Assembly: GCF_002042885.1 (NCBI RefSeq)
Contig: NZ_MVFY01000003.1
Span: forward strand, 124,001 to 188,000
Origin: Citrobacter portucalensis
Lineage (GTDB): Bacteria; Pseudomonadota; Gammaproteobacteria; Enterobacterales; Enterobacteriaceae
Direction of reading: 5' to 3'
DNA: 64,000 nt
Below are positions 37,897 through 48,306 of this stretch, one piece after another (within the stretch, counting starts at the first letter, position 1; each line of letters starts with the position of its first letter). The translations under genes and the position numbers were made by a program. The notes beneath the pieces were generated by a model, which saw only the letters and a list, made by a program, of their open reading frames with translations, had not been told where the DNA came from and did not search any database.

Positions 37897-39291
37897 TTAT
37901 TTACCCTGCATATATGGCGTATACACGCCGTTTAAGCTTTCGAGGAACGCCACGATATCGTCGATATCTTCCTGCGGCAGTTCTTTACCCACCTGATAAC
38001 GCAGCATCAGTTTTACCGCACCATCGAGCGTAGGCACATCACCGCGATGGAAATAAGGCGCGGTCAGCGCAACGTTACGCAAGCCCGGGACTTTTTGACG
38101 CAGCTTGTCACGTAATTCATTAGTGACGTTCATGCGGCCAATATCTGCGGCAGTGACCTCACCGAAATTAAAGTCCTTTTTCAACCCCAATGGCTCAAAT
38201 GAGCGCCCGCCTAAAATAATACCGCCATGACAGGTCGCACACTTATTATCTTTAAACAATTGATAGCCATGTTTCTGCTGAGCAGTTAACGCCGCTTCAT
38301 CACCGCGTAGCCATTTATCAAACGGCGAATTTGGCGTAATTAGCGTTTTCTCAAACTCAGCAATCGCATCGGTAATATTATCCCCGCTGAATCCCTGCGG
38401 ATAAACCGCGATAAACTCTTGCTTCAATTGCGGATCTTTATCCAGTTTCTGGATAATTTCATCCCAGGATTTAGACGCCATTTCGATAGGGTTCAACGGC
38501 GGGCCGCCTGCCTGCGCCTGCAATGTTGGCGCACGACCATCCCAGAATTGTTCAACGTTGAAGACCGAGTTAAACACCGTCGGCGCATTAATCGGGCCAA
38601 CGGCGCCGCCTACGCCGATCGACGTTTTCCGGCCATCCACGCCGCCTGCATTCAGGGCGTGGCAATGCGCGCAAGAAATCGTGCTGTCACCTGAAATACG
38701 CGGGTCGTGGTAAAGCGTAAAGCCAAGCGCTACTTTGCGGGCATCGGTTGGGATGCTTTCCGGTATCGGTTGTACCGGTTCATTACGATGCTGCGCGGCG
38801 GTATCGTTACTGGCGTAATACTGCTCACGCTGTTTCGCAATCCAGCCCAGGATCTCGGCTCGCTCCGTATCGCTGACCTTCCCGGCCCAGTGCAGCGCGG
38901 TATATCGCGTTGGCGGCATGGTGTCGTACTGCATCACCCATTCAATTTTATTCAGGTCGCTTTGCGAAACGGGTTTATCTGCGACCAGCGCCGCACGAAC
39001 GGCTTCAAGATTGAATGATTTGTATCCCAGTTGAATGTCGTAATTCATCAACTGCTTAGCGGCAGGAAAAGAAGAATAGAAAGGTAATTCAGCTGAAGGC
39101 GTGTGACAATAATCGCATCCTTTTTCGCGTAAAAATCCTAATACCTTATTATTTTCTTCCAGCGTAGAGGCCTGAACATCAGCCTGTTTGCTACGTTGAT
39201 TATCGTGATACCACACATAACCGGATAATCCAAAATAACAAATCACGACGCCAGCTATGGCAATCGCGGTAAGACGGGTAATGATTTTCAT
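37897..39291 (-). CDS. yhjA: Triheme cytochrome c peroxidase YhjA (Ccp)
   Basis: Membrane-anchored periplasmic cytochrome c peroxidase, 464 aa, that reduces H2O2 with electrons from the quinol pool. An N-terminal anchor (about residues 8-27) is followed by three CxxCH heme motifs: CDYCH (59-63), CAHCH (207-211), CATCH (351-355). Ordinary bacterial CcpA has only the last two; the N-terminal extra heme domain defines this subgroup. In E. coli it supports respiration on H2O2 without oxygen and needs FNR and OxyR. An FNR-dependent promoter is visible here. Confidence 0.96.
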   Translation of the reverse strand: MKIITRLTAIAIAGVVICYFGLSGYVWYHDNQRSKQADVQASTLEENNKVLGFLREKGCDYCHTPSAELPFYSSFPAAKQLMNYDIQLGYKSFNLEAVRAALVADKPVSQSDLNKIEWVMQYDTMPPTRYTALHWAGKVSDTERAEILGWIAKQREQYYASNDTAAQHRNEPVQPIPESIPTDARKVALGFTLYHDPRISGDSTISCAHCHALNAGGVDGRKTSIGVGGAVGPINAPTVFNSVFNVEQFWDGRAPTLQAQAGGPPLNPIEMASKSWDEIIQKLDKDPQLKQEFIAVYPQGFSGDNITDAIAEFEKTLITPNSPFDKWLRGDEAALTAQQKHGYQLFKDNKCATCHGGIILGGRSFEPLGLKKDFNFGEVTAADIGRMNVTNELRDKLRQKVPGLRNVALTAPYFHRGDVPTLDGAVKLMLRYQVGKELPQEDIDDIVAFLESLNGVYTPYMQGK

Positions 39292-41368
<2,077 letters not shown>

Positions 41369-41395
41369 CGGCTGACGATCTGAGTCATCAGGCTG

Positions 41396-42988
41396 TCAGT
41401 TAATTGCATCGTACAGCTCGGCGTGAATTTTCTGCCATTTCTTGTTCTCAGGGCTTGGCTGGGCGCGAACACGCAGCTCGGCCTGCTCAAGATCATATTG
41501 CTGACGCGCAACGACCGCAGGCACGGAACAAAAACTTTGCAGATAACTTTTATGCAGCGAAGTGAGCGATGCCCCATTCGACATCGCATGGCTGAGCGTA
41601 GTCATAAACTGTCGGCATGGTTTGCTTTCATCCATCTGCGAAGGGTAACGCAGCAGCAGTCTCAACACCTCAGTATTGCCCGCCGAAAACGCCTGCTCCG
41701 TCCACGCCAGCTTCCAGTCCATCCCGCCCTGCAGGAACAGTGACGTCACGCGGATGTCATTGCGATCGATAGCCGCCCGCATGTTAAAGGCATCCCAGGT
41801 GATGCCCATTCGGGTCACCGCCTCCCGTGCGCTGGGGGCATCGCGTCGCGGTTCCTCCTGCACAATTTCAACGGATTGTCCGGAAGACGCCTGTGGCGCT
41901 GGCGAAGTGAATAACCAGAACGCACCCAGCGAAATCGCCAGCACCATCACGCCGACCGCTACCCACAACATACCGGAAATCAGCTGTTCACGTTCTTCCG
42001 CAGTGCGCTTGGCCCGCTTTTCCGGCGGATCAATACTGTCTGCGATTTCATGCTTATCGCCTCCCGCTTGCTCGTCTTTTTGCTTTGCTGTTTCCCAAAA
42101 CTGGCGGACCATGGCCTCATCAGATTCCAAATACGACGCAGGATTAATGCGCGTACGCCGTTCTTCAAATGCCCGTTGCACAGGATGAGTTATCTGTCGG
42201 TACTGGTAGTCCAGCAACATCAGTTGTACCGACGTCAGCGGCTGCTGCGCGATAACGCAGTTACGAGCCAGGCGGCAATCATCCAAAAACATGCGTAGCG
42301 TGATGCGCGGCTCAACAAATGACATGAGCACTGAGGTATCGTTAAAAATCTGCGTAAAGTGGCGAACGAATAATTTCTTATCGACGACCATCAGCGCCAA
42401 CTCGCTAAACATCATACCGTCCAGCGCATCTCGTCCTTCGCCCAACTTTAGCCAGCGACGCAGACGTTCACCACCAAAGTGCTGTTTCAGAAAGCTGTTG
42501 AGAGGATGTTGATCCGGCCATACCCGTGCAATCAGAGATTTGAGGGTTAATTCTATTGCGCGAAGTTGACGCTGCGCCCGCATCTGAGCATCCGGCTCCA
42601 CAGGTGCAATTTCGGTTTGATACTTCAGGATGGGCTGTTGCTGGCGTAATTGTTCCAGAGAAGCCACAAAGCGCAGCGCTGAAATCAGCTGGTTTTCACT
42701 GACGTCCTGGCCATTTTCATATTGGGGTACACTCTGTTGAAGATGACGTAGCCGCAGAGTGAACTGGCTCAATTGCGCATCATTCATCTGCAACCGTCTG
42801 GCGACAGCCCCCCAGCCGCCCAGATTCAGTCGTGCCTGATCCAGTTGTTCGAGAAACCACCGTGGGTCTTTGCCTTCTGCGGCATGTACGCCTAGCAGCA
42901 GTAATATTTCTACCGACGCCTGGCGGATAATCCCCAGACAATGTTCGAAGGGTGTACATGTCGCTTGTAACGCGCTATTGGTCATCAT
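41396..42988 (-). CDS. STY4199-family HEPN-domain membrane protein
   Basis: 530 aa, recognised as the family called STY4199 after the Salmonella Typhi gene; function unknown. It has a long helical N-terminal part (HEPN-like, residues about 1-290), a charged linker (KRAKRTAEEREQ), one membrane segment (about 337-361, WVAVGVMVLAISLGAFWLF), and a C-terminal part with two ankyrin-like helical pairs (AAIDRNDIRVTSLFLQGG and AFSAGNTEVLRLLLRYP). An R-X5-H (Arg155-His161) is present but is not a clear HEPN RNase motif. Two adjacent ATGs; the second (42985) has better spacing from AGGG. Absent from E. coli K-12 at this site. Confidence 0.8.
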   Translation of the reverse strand: MMTNSALQATCTPFEHCLGIIRQASVEILLLLGVHAAEGKDPRWFLEQLDQARLNLGGWGAVARRLQMNDAQLSQFTLRLRHLQQSVPQYENGQDVSENQLISALRFVASLEQLRQQQPILKYQTEIAPVEPDAQMRAQRQLRAIELTLKSLIARVWPDQHPLNSFLKQHFGGERLRRWLKLGEGRDALDGMMFSELALMVVDKKLFVRHFTQIFNDTSVLMSFVEPRITLRMFLDDCRLARNCVIAQQPLTSVQLMLLDYQYRQITHPVQRAFEERRTRINPASYLESDEAMVRQFWETAKQKDEQAGGDKHEIADSIDPPEKRAKRTAEEREQLISGMLWVAVGVMVLAISLGAFWLFTSPAPQASSGQSVEIVQEEPRRDAPSAREAVTRMGITWDAFNMRAAIDRNDIRVTSLFLQGGMDWKLAWTEQAFSAGNTEVLRLLLRYPSQMDESKPCRQFMTTLSHAMSNGASLTSLHKSYLQSFCSVPAVVARQQYDLEQAELRVRAQPSPENKKWQKIHAELYDAIN

Positions 42989-43152
42989 CTTCCCTAAAAG
43001 GACCCAAAACGTGCGGCCTCACAATGGTATGTAATTATCTTTTTTAAACGCAACGTTGTGCCGATGTAGACTAGAACACATTCATATAGCAAATAAATAA
43101 GTTTTACAGTGACTTCCGCACAATCATTGAAAATTATTCTGGAGATAAGCCT

Positions 43153-43692
43153 GTGCCTGTACTGCAAACATCACGTCTGCTCTGCCGCCCACTGACAGAA
43201 AATGACTGGACGTTCTTCCTAACGCTACAGCAGAACCCAGATGTGATGCGCTTTGTCGCTGACGCACGTACTGAAGAGGAAATACGGACAGCCTTCGACT
43301 CCCGCCTGCCTGAATGGTTTCCCGGCAGCCCGCACTGGCTATGTCTGCTCCTGTGCGATAAGACATCGGGAGCACCGCTTGGCGTGACTGGATACATTCA
43401 GGAGAGCAATGAATGTGCCGAGGTTGGCTTTCTGCTCGCCCCACAGGCGCAGGGTAAAGGGTATGGCGCTGAATCTCTGCATGCCGTGTGTGAATACGCA
43501 TTTGCCTGCGGCGGTCTGCGGCGACTGACCGCCTGTGTCACCGCAGGAAACGAAGCCTCACGGCGTCTATTGGAAAAGGTCGGGTTCATTCATGAAGGCA
43601 CGCTACGCGCAAGCTACTGGCTACATCATACCTGGCACGATGACTGGATTTTTGGTCTGTTAAAACAGGAATATCAGCCGCCCACGGCATAG
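43153..43692 (+). CDS. GNAT-family N-acetyltransferase
   Basis: 179 aa, RimJ/RimL-type acetyltransferase. The opening LQTSRLLCRPLTENDWTFF and the acetyl-CoA site EVGFLLAPQAQGKGYGAESLHAV (Q/R-x-x-G-x-G/A region about residues 96-110) are typical, ending in GFIHEGTLRASYW. Substrate unknown. The GTG start has GGAG 8 bases upstream. Not in E. coli K-12 at this site. Confidence 0.88.
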   Translation: MPVLQTSRLLCRPLTENDWTFFLTLQQNPDVMRFVADARTEEEIRTAFDSRLPEWFPGSPHWLCLLLCDKTSGAPLGVTGYIQESNECAEVGFLLAPQAQGKGYGAESLHAVCEYAFACGGLRRLTACVTAGNEASRRLLEKVGFIHEGTLRASYWLHHTWHDDWIFGLLKQEYQPPTA

Positions 43693-43772
43693 GTCGTTTT
43701 GCGGTAAATACTGGCTGTCAGGCAACTAGCGTAACGGCGTGTTTTTTTTAGAATAGGTCTCTTTGCACAGAG

Positions 43773-44129
43773 ATGATTATGCCGCTGCGTTCGACGCATT
43801 TCACGCCCGCCTGTATTGCATTTATTAAGCAATGGCAGGGCCTGTCGCTGGAAAAGTATCAGGACAAAAAAGGCATCTGGGTCATTGGCTACGGGCACGA
43901 AATCACCGCCAATGAATCCTTTGATACCCCAATTACGGTGATGCAGGCAGAAACATTGCTGCTCGCAGATATGAGTATCTGCGAGGCATTCATCCATAAG
44001 GAAATGACGCAAATAAAAGACAGGTTTCAGCTGGAAGTATTAATTACGTGGATATTCAGCGTGGGAATTACCCAATTTTGCGCTAAAAATATCTGGCCGG
44101 TTTTTATTTCACAGCCAGAAATATTCTGA
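43773..44129 (+). CDS. Lysozyme-like (GH24 fold) protein, catalytic residues missing
   Basis: 118 aa, related to T4/P21-type phage lysozymes: CIAFIKQWQGLSLEKYQD-KKGIWVIGYGH aligns with the active-site region. The catalytic Glu is replaced by Gln22 and the active-site Thr by Val37; only Asp31 of the triad remains. The protein is also shorter than enzymes of the family (about 145-165 aa) and lacks the C-terminal helices. It may be a decaying phage remnant or a protein that only binds cell wall. No other phage genes are near. Confidence 0.65.
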   Translation: MIMPLRSTHFTPACIAFIKQWQGLSLEKYQDKKGIWVIGYGHEITANESFDTPITVMQAETLLLADMSICEAFIHKEMTQIKDRFQLEVLITWIFSVGITQFCAKNIWPVFISQPEIF

Positions 44130-44144
44130 CTGTGAAATATGTTC

Positions 44145-44750
44145 CTAGTAAATGGTGTTGTTTAACATCATTGCCGCCTGCGTACGGTTTTTTACCTCCA
44201 GGCGCTGGTACAACAATTCAAGATGGGCTTTTACCGTTCCGGTACTGATATTTAACAGTCGACCAATTTGTTTATTAGATTCTCCGGCGGCCAGCATGGT
44301 CAAAATCTCCCGCTGACGTGCGCTGAGCAATCTGATATTTTGCCCACCGCTTTCGGTAGCGGTTATGCAGTCTCTGGGGATAAACATCATACCCATCGCG
44401 ACGCTATTGAGGGCCAGCGTAAAGGTTTCCGCGTCAGAATCGCGCGGAACAATGGCCAGCACGTTCAGTTTAGTGACCTCTTGCAGCCATTTTTTACGGC
44501 AGTCCGTTGCGGTCACCAGCACCTTCACCATCGCAAAGCGCTCTGCTATCTGTTGCAGCAAGCTACAGCAGAACTCAGCATCAAGGTCGCCATCCAATAT
44601 AACTAATGCCTCGGGTTTATCTTCCAGCGTCAGCCAAAGTTCATCTGCCTGACTGACACCCTGAACATCCACTCCTGGAATACGTTGCTGCAAACTTACA
44701 TTCATTCCATGAATAAATATTGACTGCCTGTCAAACATTACTACCTGCAT
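44145..44750 (-). CDS. yhjB: LuxR/FixJ-type transcription regulator YhjB
   Basis: 201 aa. The N-terminal half looks like a response-regulator receiver (ALVILDGD with an Asp at the phospho-acceptor position), and the C-terminal LuxR-type HTH is LSARQREILTMLAAGESNKQ...GTVKAHLELLYQRL (about residues 134-185). No sensor kinase is adjacent. Regulon unknown. Closely matches E. coli YhjB (200 aa). Confidence 0.92.
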   Translation of the reverse strand: MQVVMFDRQSIFIHGMNVSLQQRIPGVDVQGVSQADELWLTLEDKPEALVILDGDLDAEFCCSLLQQIAERFAMVKVLVTATDCRKKWLQEVTKLNVLAIVPRDSDAETFTLALNSVAMGMMFIPRDCITATESGGQNIRLLSARQREILTMLAAGESNKQIGRLLNISTGTVKAHLELLYQRLEVKNRTQAAMMLNNTIY

Positions 44751-45121
44751 TATTTATCTCCATCCGAATAGGATATTAGCCTTAACATGCGGAAGGGTAT
44801 TACCCATAGGGTAAAATAAGAAGTCACCATTTGGCGGGGGGCCATTTTACCGATAGACGGAGAAGAAAGAAGCAGAAGTTATGAATAGTTACAGCTCAAC
44901 CCGAAGGATCATACAAAGGAGCAAAAACAGGTTCGAAAATTAGGGAAAGTCTTAATATTCGACGCTCATGATAAGACAATGAATATTAATTAATATGATT
45001 TTATATTTTTAGCTAAAAATAAGATATCTACGACAATGGATAAATCTGTTACAAAATACAATCCAGCATTAAGTGCTTATTCAACGCATGCCGTGCCCTG
45101 TTGAATAAGCACCTTATGGGT
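44751..45121. other. 371-bp AT-rich gap yhjB to SDR gene
   Basis: No supported gene. It should hold the yhjB promoter. A perfect 13-bp hairpin GTGCTTATTCAAC/GTTGAATAAGCAC (45073-45085 and 45100-45112) lies just past the SDR stop codon; with no clear T run it may be a weak terminator or mRNA-protecting stem. Confidence 0.5.
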
Positions 45122-45880
45122 TTACAGGAACATTCCGCCGGATACCTCGATACGCTGTGCCGTCATCCAGGCCAGTTCATCGCTAAGCAGCGCAGCAATG
45201 GCATCGCCGATATCATCCGGCAAACCAACGCGTCCCAGCGCCGTTTGCGATGCAATGTACGCATTCAATTGCGCATTATCCCGCACATTTCCGCCGCTAA
45301 AATCCGTTTCTATTGCGCCTGGCGCAATAATATTCGCCGTTATGCCGCGCTCTCCCAGCTCTTTTGCCTGATAACGGGTTAACACTTCCATCGCACCTTT
45401 CATGGCTGCGTATGCGCTGTAACCCGGTAGCGCAAAGCGGGCAAGTCCGGTCGAGACATTGAGGATGCGACCACCTTTATTCATCAGCGGTAGCAGGCTC
45501 TGCGTCAGGAAAAAGGGGCCCTTAAACTGGATGTTCAAAAGTTGGTCAAATTGCGCTTCAGTAAATGCCGGATACGGTGCGTTAATGCCGATTCCGGCAT
45601 TGTTCAATAAATAATCAAACGCGTGACTTTGCCACTGCGTTTGTAACGTTCCCTGCACCTGTTGAACAAAGTGAGGGAACGTAGAAATATCACCGACATT
45701 CAACGGTAATGCCGCCGCTTTACCGCCAGATTGCCGTATTTCATCCACAACCTGCTGCGCTTCTTTTTCATTGCTGTTCCACGTCAGGATAATACCGATT
45801 CCTTTACTCGCCAGCTTCAGCGCCGCGTTTTTACCGAGTCCACGGCCGCCGCCAGTCACCAATGCGATACGTTGCGTCAT
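45122..45880 (-). CDS. Short-chain dehydrogenase/reductase (SDR)
   Basis: 252 aa classical SDR oxidoreductase. NAD(P) motif TGGGRGLG, structural NNAGIG, and catalytic Ser-Tyr-Lys in VSTGLARFALPGYSAYAAMK. The start MTQRIALVTGG is chosen because the Rossmann strand begins immediately; the reading from 45943 adds 21 residues with no domain. Divergent from the LysR gene yhjC, which probably regulates it. Substrate unknown. Not present next to yhjC in E. coli K-12. Confidence 0.88.
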   Translation of the reverse strand: MTQRIALVTGGGRGLGKNAALKLASKGIGIILTWNSNEKEAQQVVDEIRQSGGKAAALPLNVGDISTFPHFVQQVQGTLQTQWQSHAFDYLLNNAGIGINAPYPAFTEAQFDQLLNIQFKGPFFLTQSLLPLMNKGGRILNVSTGLARFALPGYSAYAAMKGAMEVLTRYQAKELGERGITANIIAPGAIETDFSGGNVRDNAQLNAYIASQTALGRVGLPDDIGDAIAALLSDELAWMTAQRIEVSGGMFL

Positions 45881-45999
45881 AAGAAACCTCATTTCAGGTG
45901 TTGTGAAGATTGAGACAAAGCTTATTAGGTGATAGAAGAACAATAAATACTGCTAACTGCGCATTACTGTTTCATTTAGAACAACAATAGGGCATGAGA

Positions 46000-46899
46000 A
46001 TGGATAAAATTCACGCAATGCAGTTATTCATCCGCGTCGCAGAACTGGAGAGCTTTTCGCGCGCGGCAGACACCCTCGGACTTCCTAAAGGTAGCGTATC
46101 GCGCCAGATCCAGGCTCTGGAAAATCATCTGGGCACGCAGTTGTTGCATCGCACAACACGCCGCGTTCAGCTCACGCAAGACGGCATGATCTATTACGAA
46201 CGCGCGAAAGATCTGTTGAGTAATCTGGATGAGCTGGATGGGCTGTTCCATCACGATCCGTCCAGCATCAGCGGCAAGCTGCGCGTTGATATGCCGGTCG
46301 GTGTAGCAAGAAACCTGGTGATGCCCCGCTTACCGAGCTTTTTGCATCAGTATCCGGGCCTTGAACTCGAACTCAGCAGCAGCGACCGTCTGGTGGATTT
46401 GATCCGCGAAGGTTTCGACTGTGTGGTACGCGTGGGTACGCTGAAAGATTCAGGGCTGATTGCGCGCCCGCTGGGGAAACTCACGCAGATTAACTGCGCC
46501 AGCCCGCAATACCTCGCCCGCTTTGGTTATCCGGAAAATCTGGAGGATCTTGCCTCGCATGCAGTGGTGCATTACTCGGTCAATTTGGGAACGCGTGCGC
46601 AAGGTTTCGAAGTGGCGACAGAAAACGGCACGCAATGGGTTAAAACCGGCGGCATGCTAACGGTAAACAGTACCGAAACCTATCACGCGGCATGCCTTGC
46701 CGGTCTGGGCATTATTCAGGTGCCGCGCGTTGGCGTGCGTGATGCCCTGCGCGCCGGTACGCTGGTCGAAGTGTTGCCGCAATATCGCGCCGAGCCAATG
46801 CCAGTCTCTTTACTTTATCCGCATCGGCGCAACCTCTCCCGCCGGATACATCTGTTTATGGAATGGCTGACTGGCGTGATGAAAGACTATGTGGATTAG
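46000..46899 (+). CDS. yhjC: LysR-type regulator YhjC
   Basis: 299 aa. LysR HTH at the N-terminus (LFIRVAELESFSRAADTLGL-PKGSVSRQIQALE) and an effector domain of the kind that often controls adjacent SDR genes (DRLVDLIREGFDCVVRVG). ATG at 46000 is preferred over ATG at 45994 because AGGG lies 7 bases before it, and it aligns with E. coli. Confidence 0.9.
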   Translation: MDKIHAMQLFIRVAELESFSRAADTLGLPKGSVSRQIQALENHLGTQLLHRTTRRVQLTQDGMIYYERAKDLLSNLDELDGLFHHDPSSISGKLRVDMPVGVARNLVMPRLPSFLHQYPGLELELSSSDRLVDLIREGFDCVVRVGTLKDSGLIARPLGKLTQINCASPQYLARFGYPENLEDLASHAVVHYSVNLGTRAQGFEVATENGTQWVKTGGMLTVNSTETYHAACLAGLGIIQVPRVGVRDALRAGTLVEVLPQYRAEPMPVSLLYPHRRNLSRRIHLFMEWLTGVMKDYVD

Positions 46900-46970
46900 T
46901 CCATTTTTCAGGATGCGCCCCTGAGCAGGCTATAATGTCATGAGTGAACAAAATAAGGACAACCGATCGG

Positions 46971-47972
46971 ATGACGCAGGAACAAGACGCAAAACACCCT
47001 ACGCCAGAACATAAATCAGCCTCCGCCGCGCCGGAGAAAAACGCTAAAGCGAACCAGGCGCTGAAAACCGCGCTGACCTTCGCTGATAAAATTCAACGCC
47101 AGCCCATCATCGCCCATCTTATTCGTGCCGCAGAGCGGTTTAACGATCGTATGGGAAATCAGTTTGGCGCCGCCATTACCTACTTCTCGTTTCTGTCGAT
47201 GATCCCAATCCTGATGGTGTCGTTTGCCGCCGCGGGTTTTATTCTCGCTTCGCACCCTACGCTGTTGCAGGATATCTTCAGCAAGATTCTGCTGAACGTC
47301 AGCGATCCGACGCTCGCCTCTACGCTGAAAAACACCATCAATACCGCCGTTCAGCAGCGTACGACCGTAGGTTTGGTTGGGCTGGGTATCGCGCTCTATT
47401 CCGGCATTAACTGGATGGGGAACCTGCGCGAAGCGATTCGTGCCCAGTCGCGGGATGTTTGGGAACGTACGCCGCAGGATCAGGAAAAAATTTGGGTCAA
47501 ATATCTGCGTGATTTTGTTTCCTTGATTGGCTTACTGGTTGCGCTGATTGTTACTCTGTCCATTACCTCTATCGCCGGTTCCGCCCAGCAGATGATTATC
47601 TCTGCGCTGTATCTCGACGGTATCGAATGGCTGAAGCCCGCCTGGCGACTGATCGGCCTGACCATCTCTATTTTCGCCAACTACCTGCTGTTCTTCTGGA
47701 TTTTTTGGCGGCTACCGCGTCACCGACCGCGTAAGAAAGCGCTCATACGCGGTACCTTTATCGCGGCGCTGGGGTTTGAAGTCATCAAAATGATCATGAC
47801 GTATACGCTGCCATCACTGGTGCAGTCGCCGTCGGGCGCGGCATTTGGTTCCGTGCTTGGACTGATGGCGTTCTTCTACTTCTTCGCTCGTCTGACCCTG
47901 TTTTGCGCAGCCTGGATTGCCACGGCGGAATACAAAGACGACCCGCGTATGCCGGGGAAAACACACCGCTAA
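46971..47972 (+). CDS. yhjD: YhjD/YihY/BrkB-family inner-membrane protein
   Basis: 333 aa, about six membrane segments, with the family core NQFGAAITYFSFLSMIPILMV (broken: NQFGAAITYFSF, LSMIPILMV). In E. coli a point mutation in YhjD rescues growth without Kdo, so it has been proposed as an alternative lipid IVA exporter. A TATAAT at 46931-46936 would start transcription near 46943, so the GTG at 46944 would be leaderless; the ATG at 46971 with AAGGA upstream is preferred. The N-terminal tail differs from E. coli. Confidence 0.88.
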   Translation: MTQEQDAKHPTPEHKSASAAPEKNAKANQALKTALTFADKIQRQPIIAHLIRAAERFNDRMGNQFGAAITYFSFLSMIPILMVSFAAAGFILASHPTLLQDIFSKILLNVSDPTLASTLKNTINTAVQQRTTVGLVGLGIALYSGINWMGNLREAIRAQSRDVWERTPQDQEKIWVKYLRDFVSLIGLLVALIVTLSITSIAGSAQQMIISALYLDGIEWLKPAWRLIGLTISIFANYLLFFWIFWRLPRHRPRKKALIRGTFIAALGFEVIKMIMTYTLPSLVQSPSGAAFGSVLGLMAFFYFFARLTLFCAAWIATAEYKDDPRMPGKTHR

Positions 47973-48306
47973 TCTTTGTTAACTGGCCGGATGGGGCTGC
48001 GCTGATCTGGCCTACGGGAGAGTTTTGTAGGCCGGATAAGCGTAGCGCCATCCGGCAATTATAATGCCGCCCGCTCTCACTGATTTAGTGAATAAATCCA
48101 ACCCGTAACTTTTATTTAACCAAAAACCAGTTTTATCATCCAAGTTTTAAATTGTGTGAAGCATTTCATGGAAGTGAAATCTCAAGCCTAAAAATTATCC
48201 CCTTTTTGCTCTGTTTTTGACCAATCTCAAAGTTTGTTACAGATTGAAATGTCTCTTTTGCTGTGCGTAATATGACCTTTCGTTCGGCCAAAAATAAGAA
48301 AATATT
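47973..48306. other. 334-bp gap yhjD to yhjE with BIME
   Basis: Two REP units at 47983-48058 (CCGGATGGGGCTGCGC..GGCCTAC and GTAGGCCGGATAAGCG..CCATCCGGC), then AT-rich sequence that should carry the yhjE promoter. A small hairpin ATTTCA/TGAAAT lies near 48165-48180. No gene seen. Confidence 0.7.

Noticed and set aside
46944-46970. GTG start of yhjD
   Set aside because: Lies at the likely transcription start of the TATAAT at 46931-46936, with no room for a ribosome-binding site; the ATG at 46971 is better.
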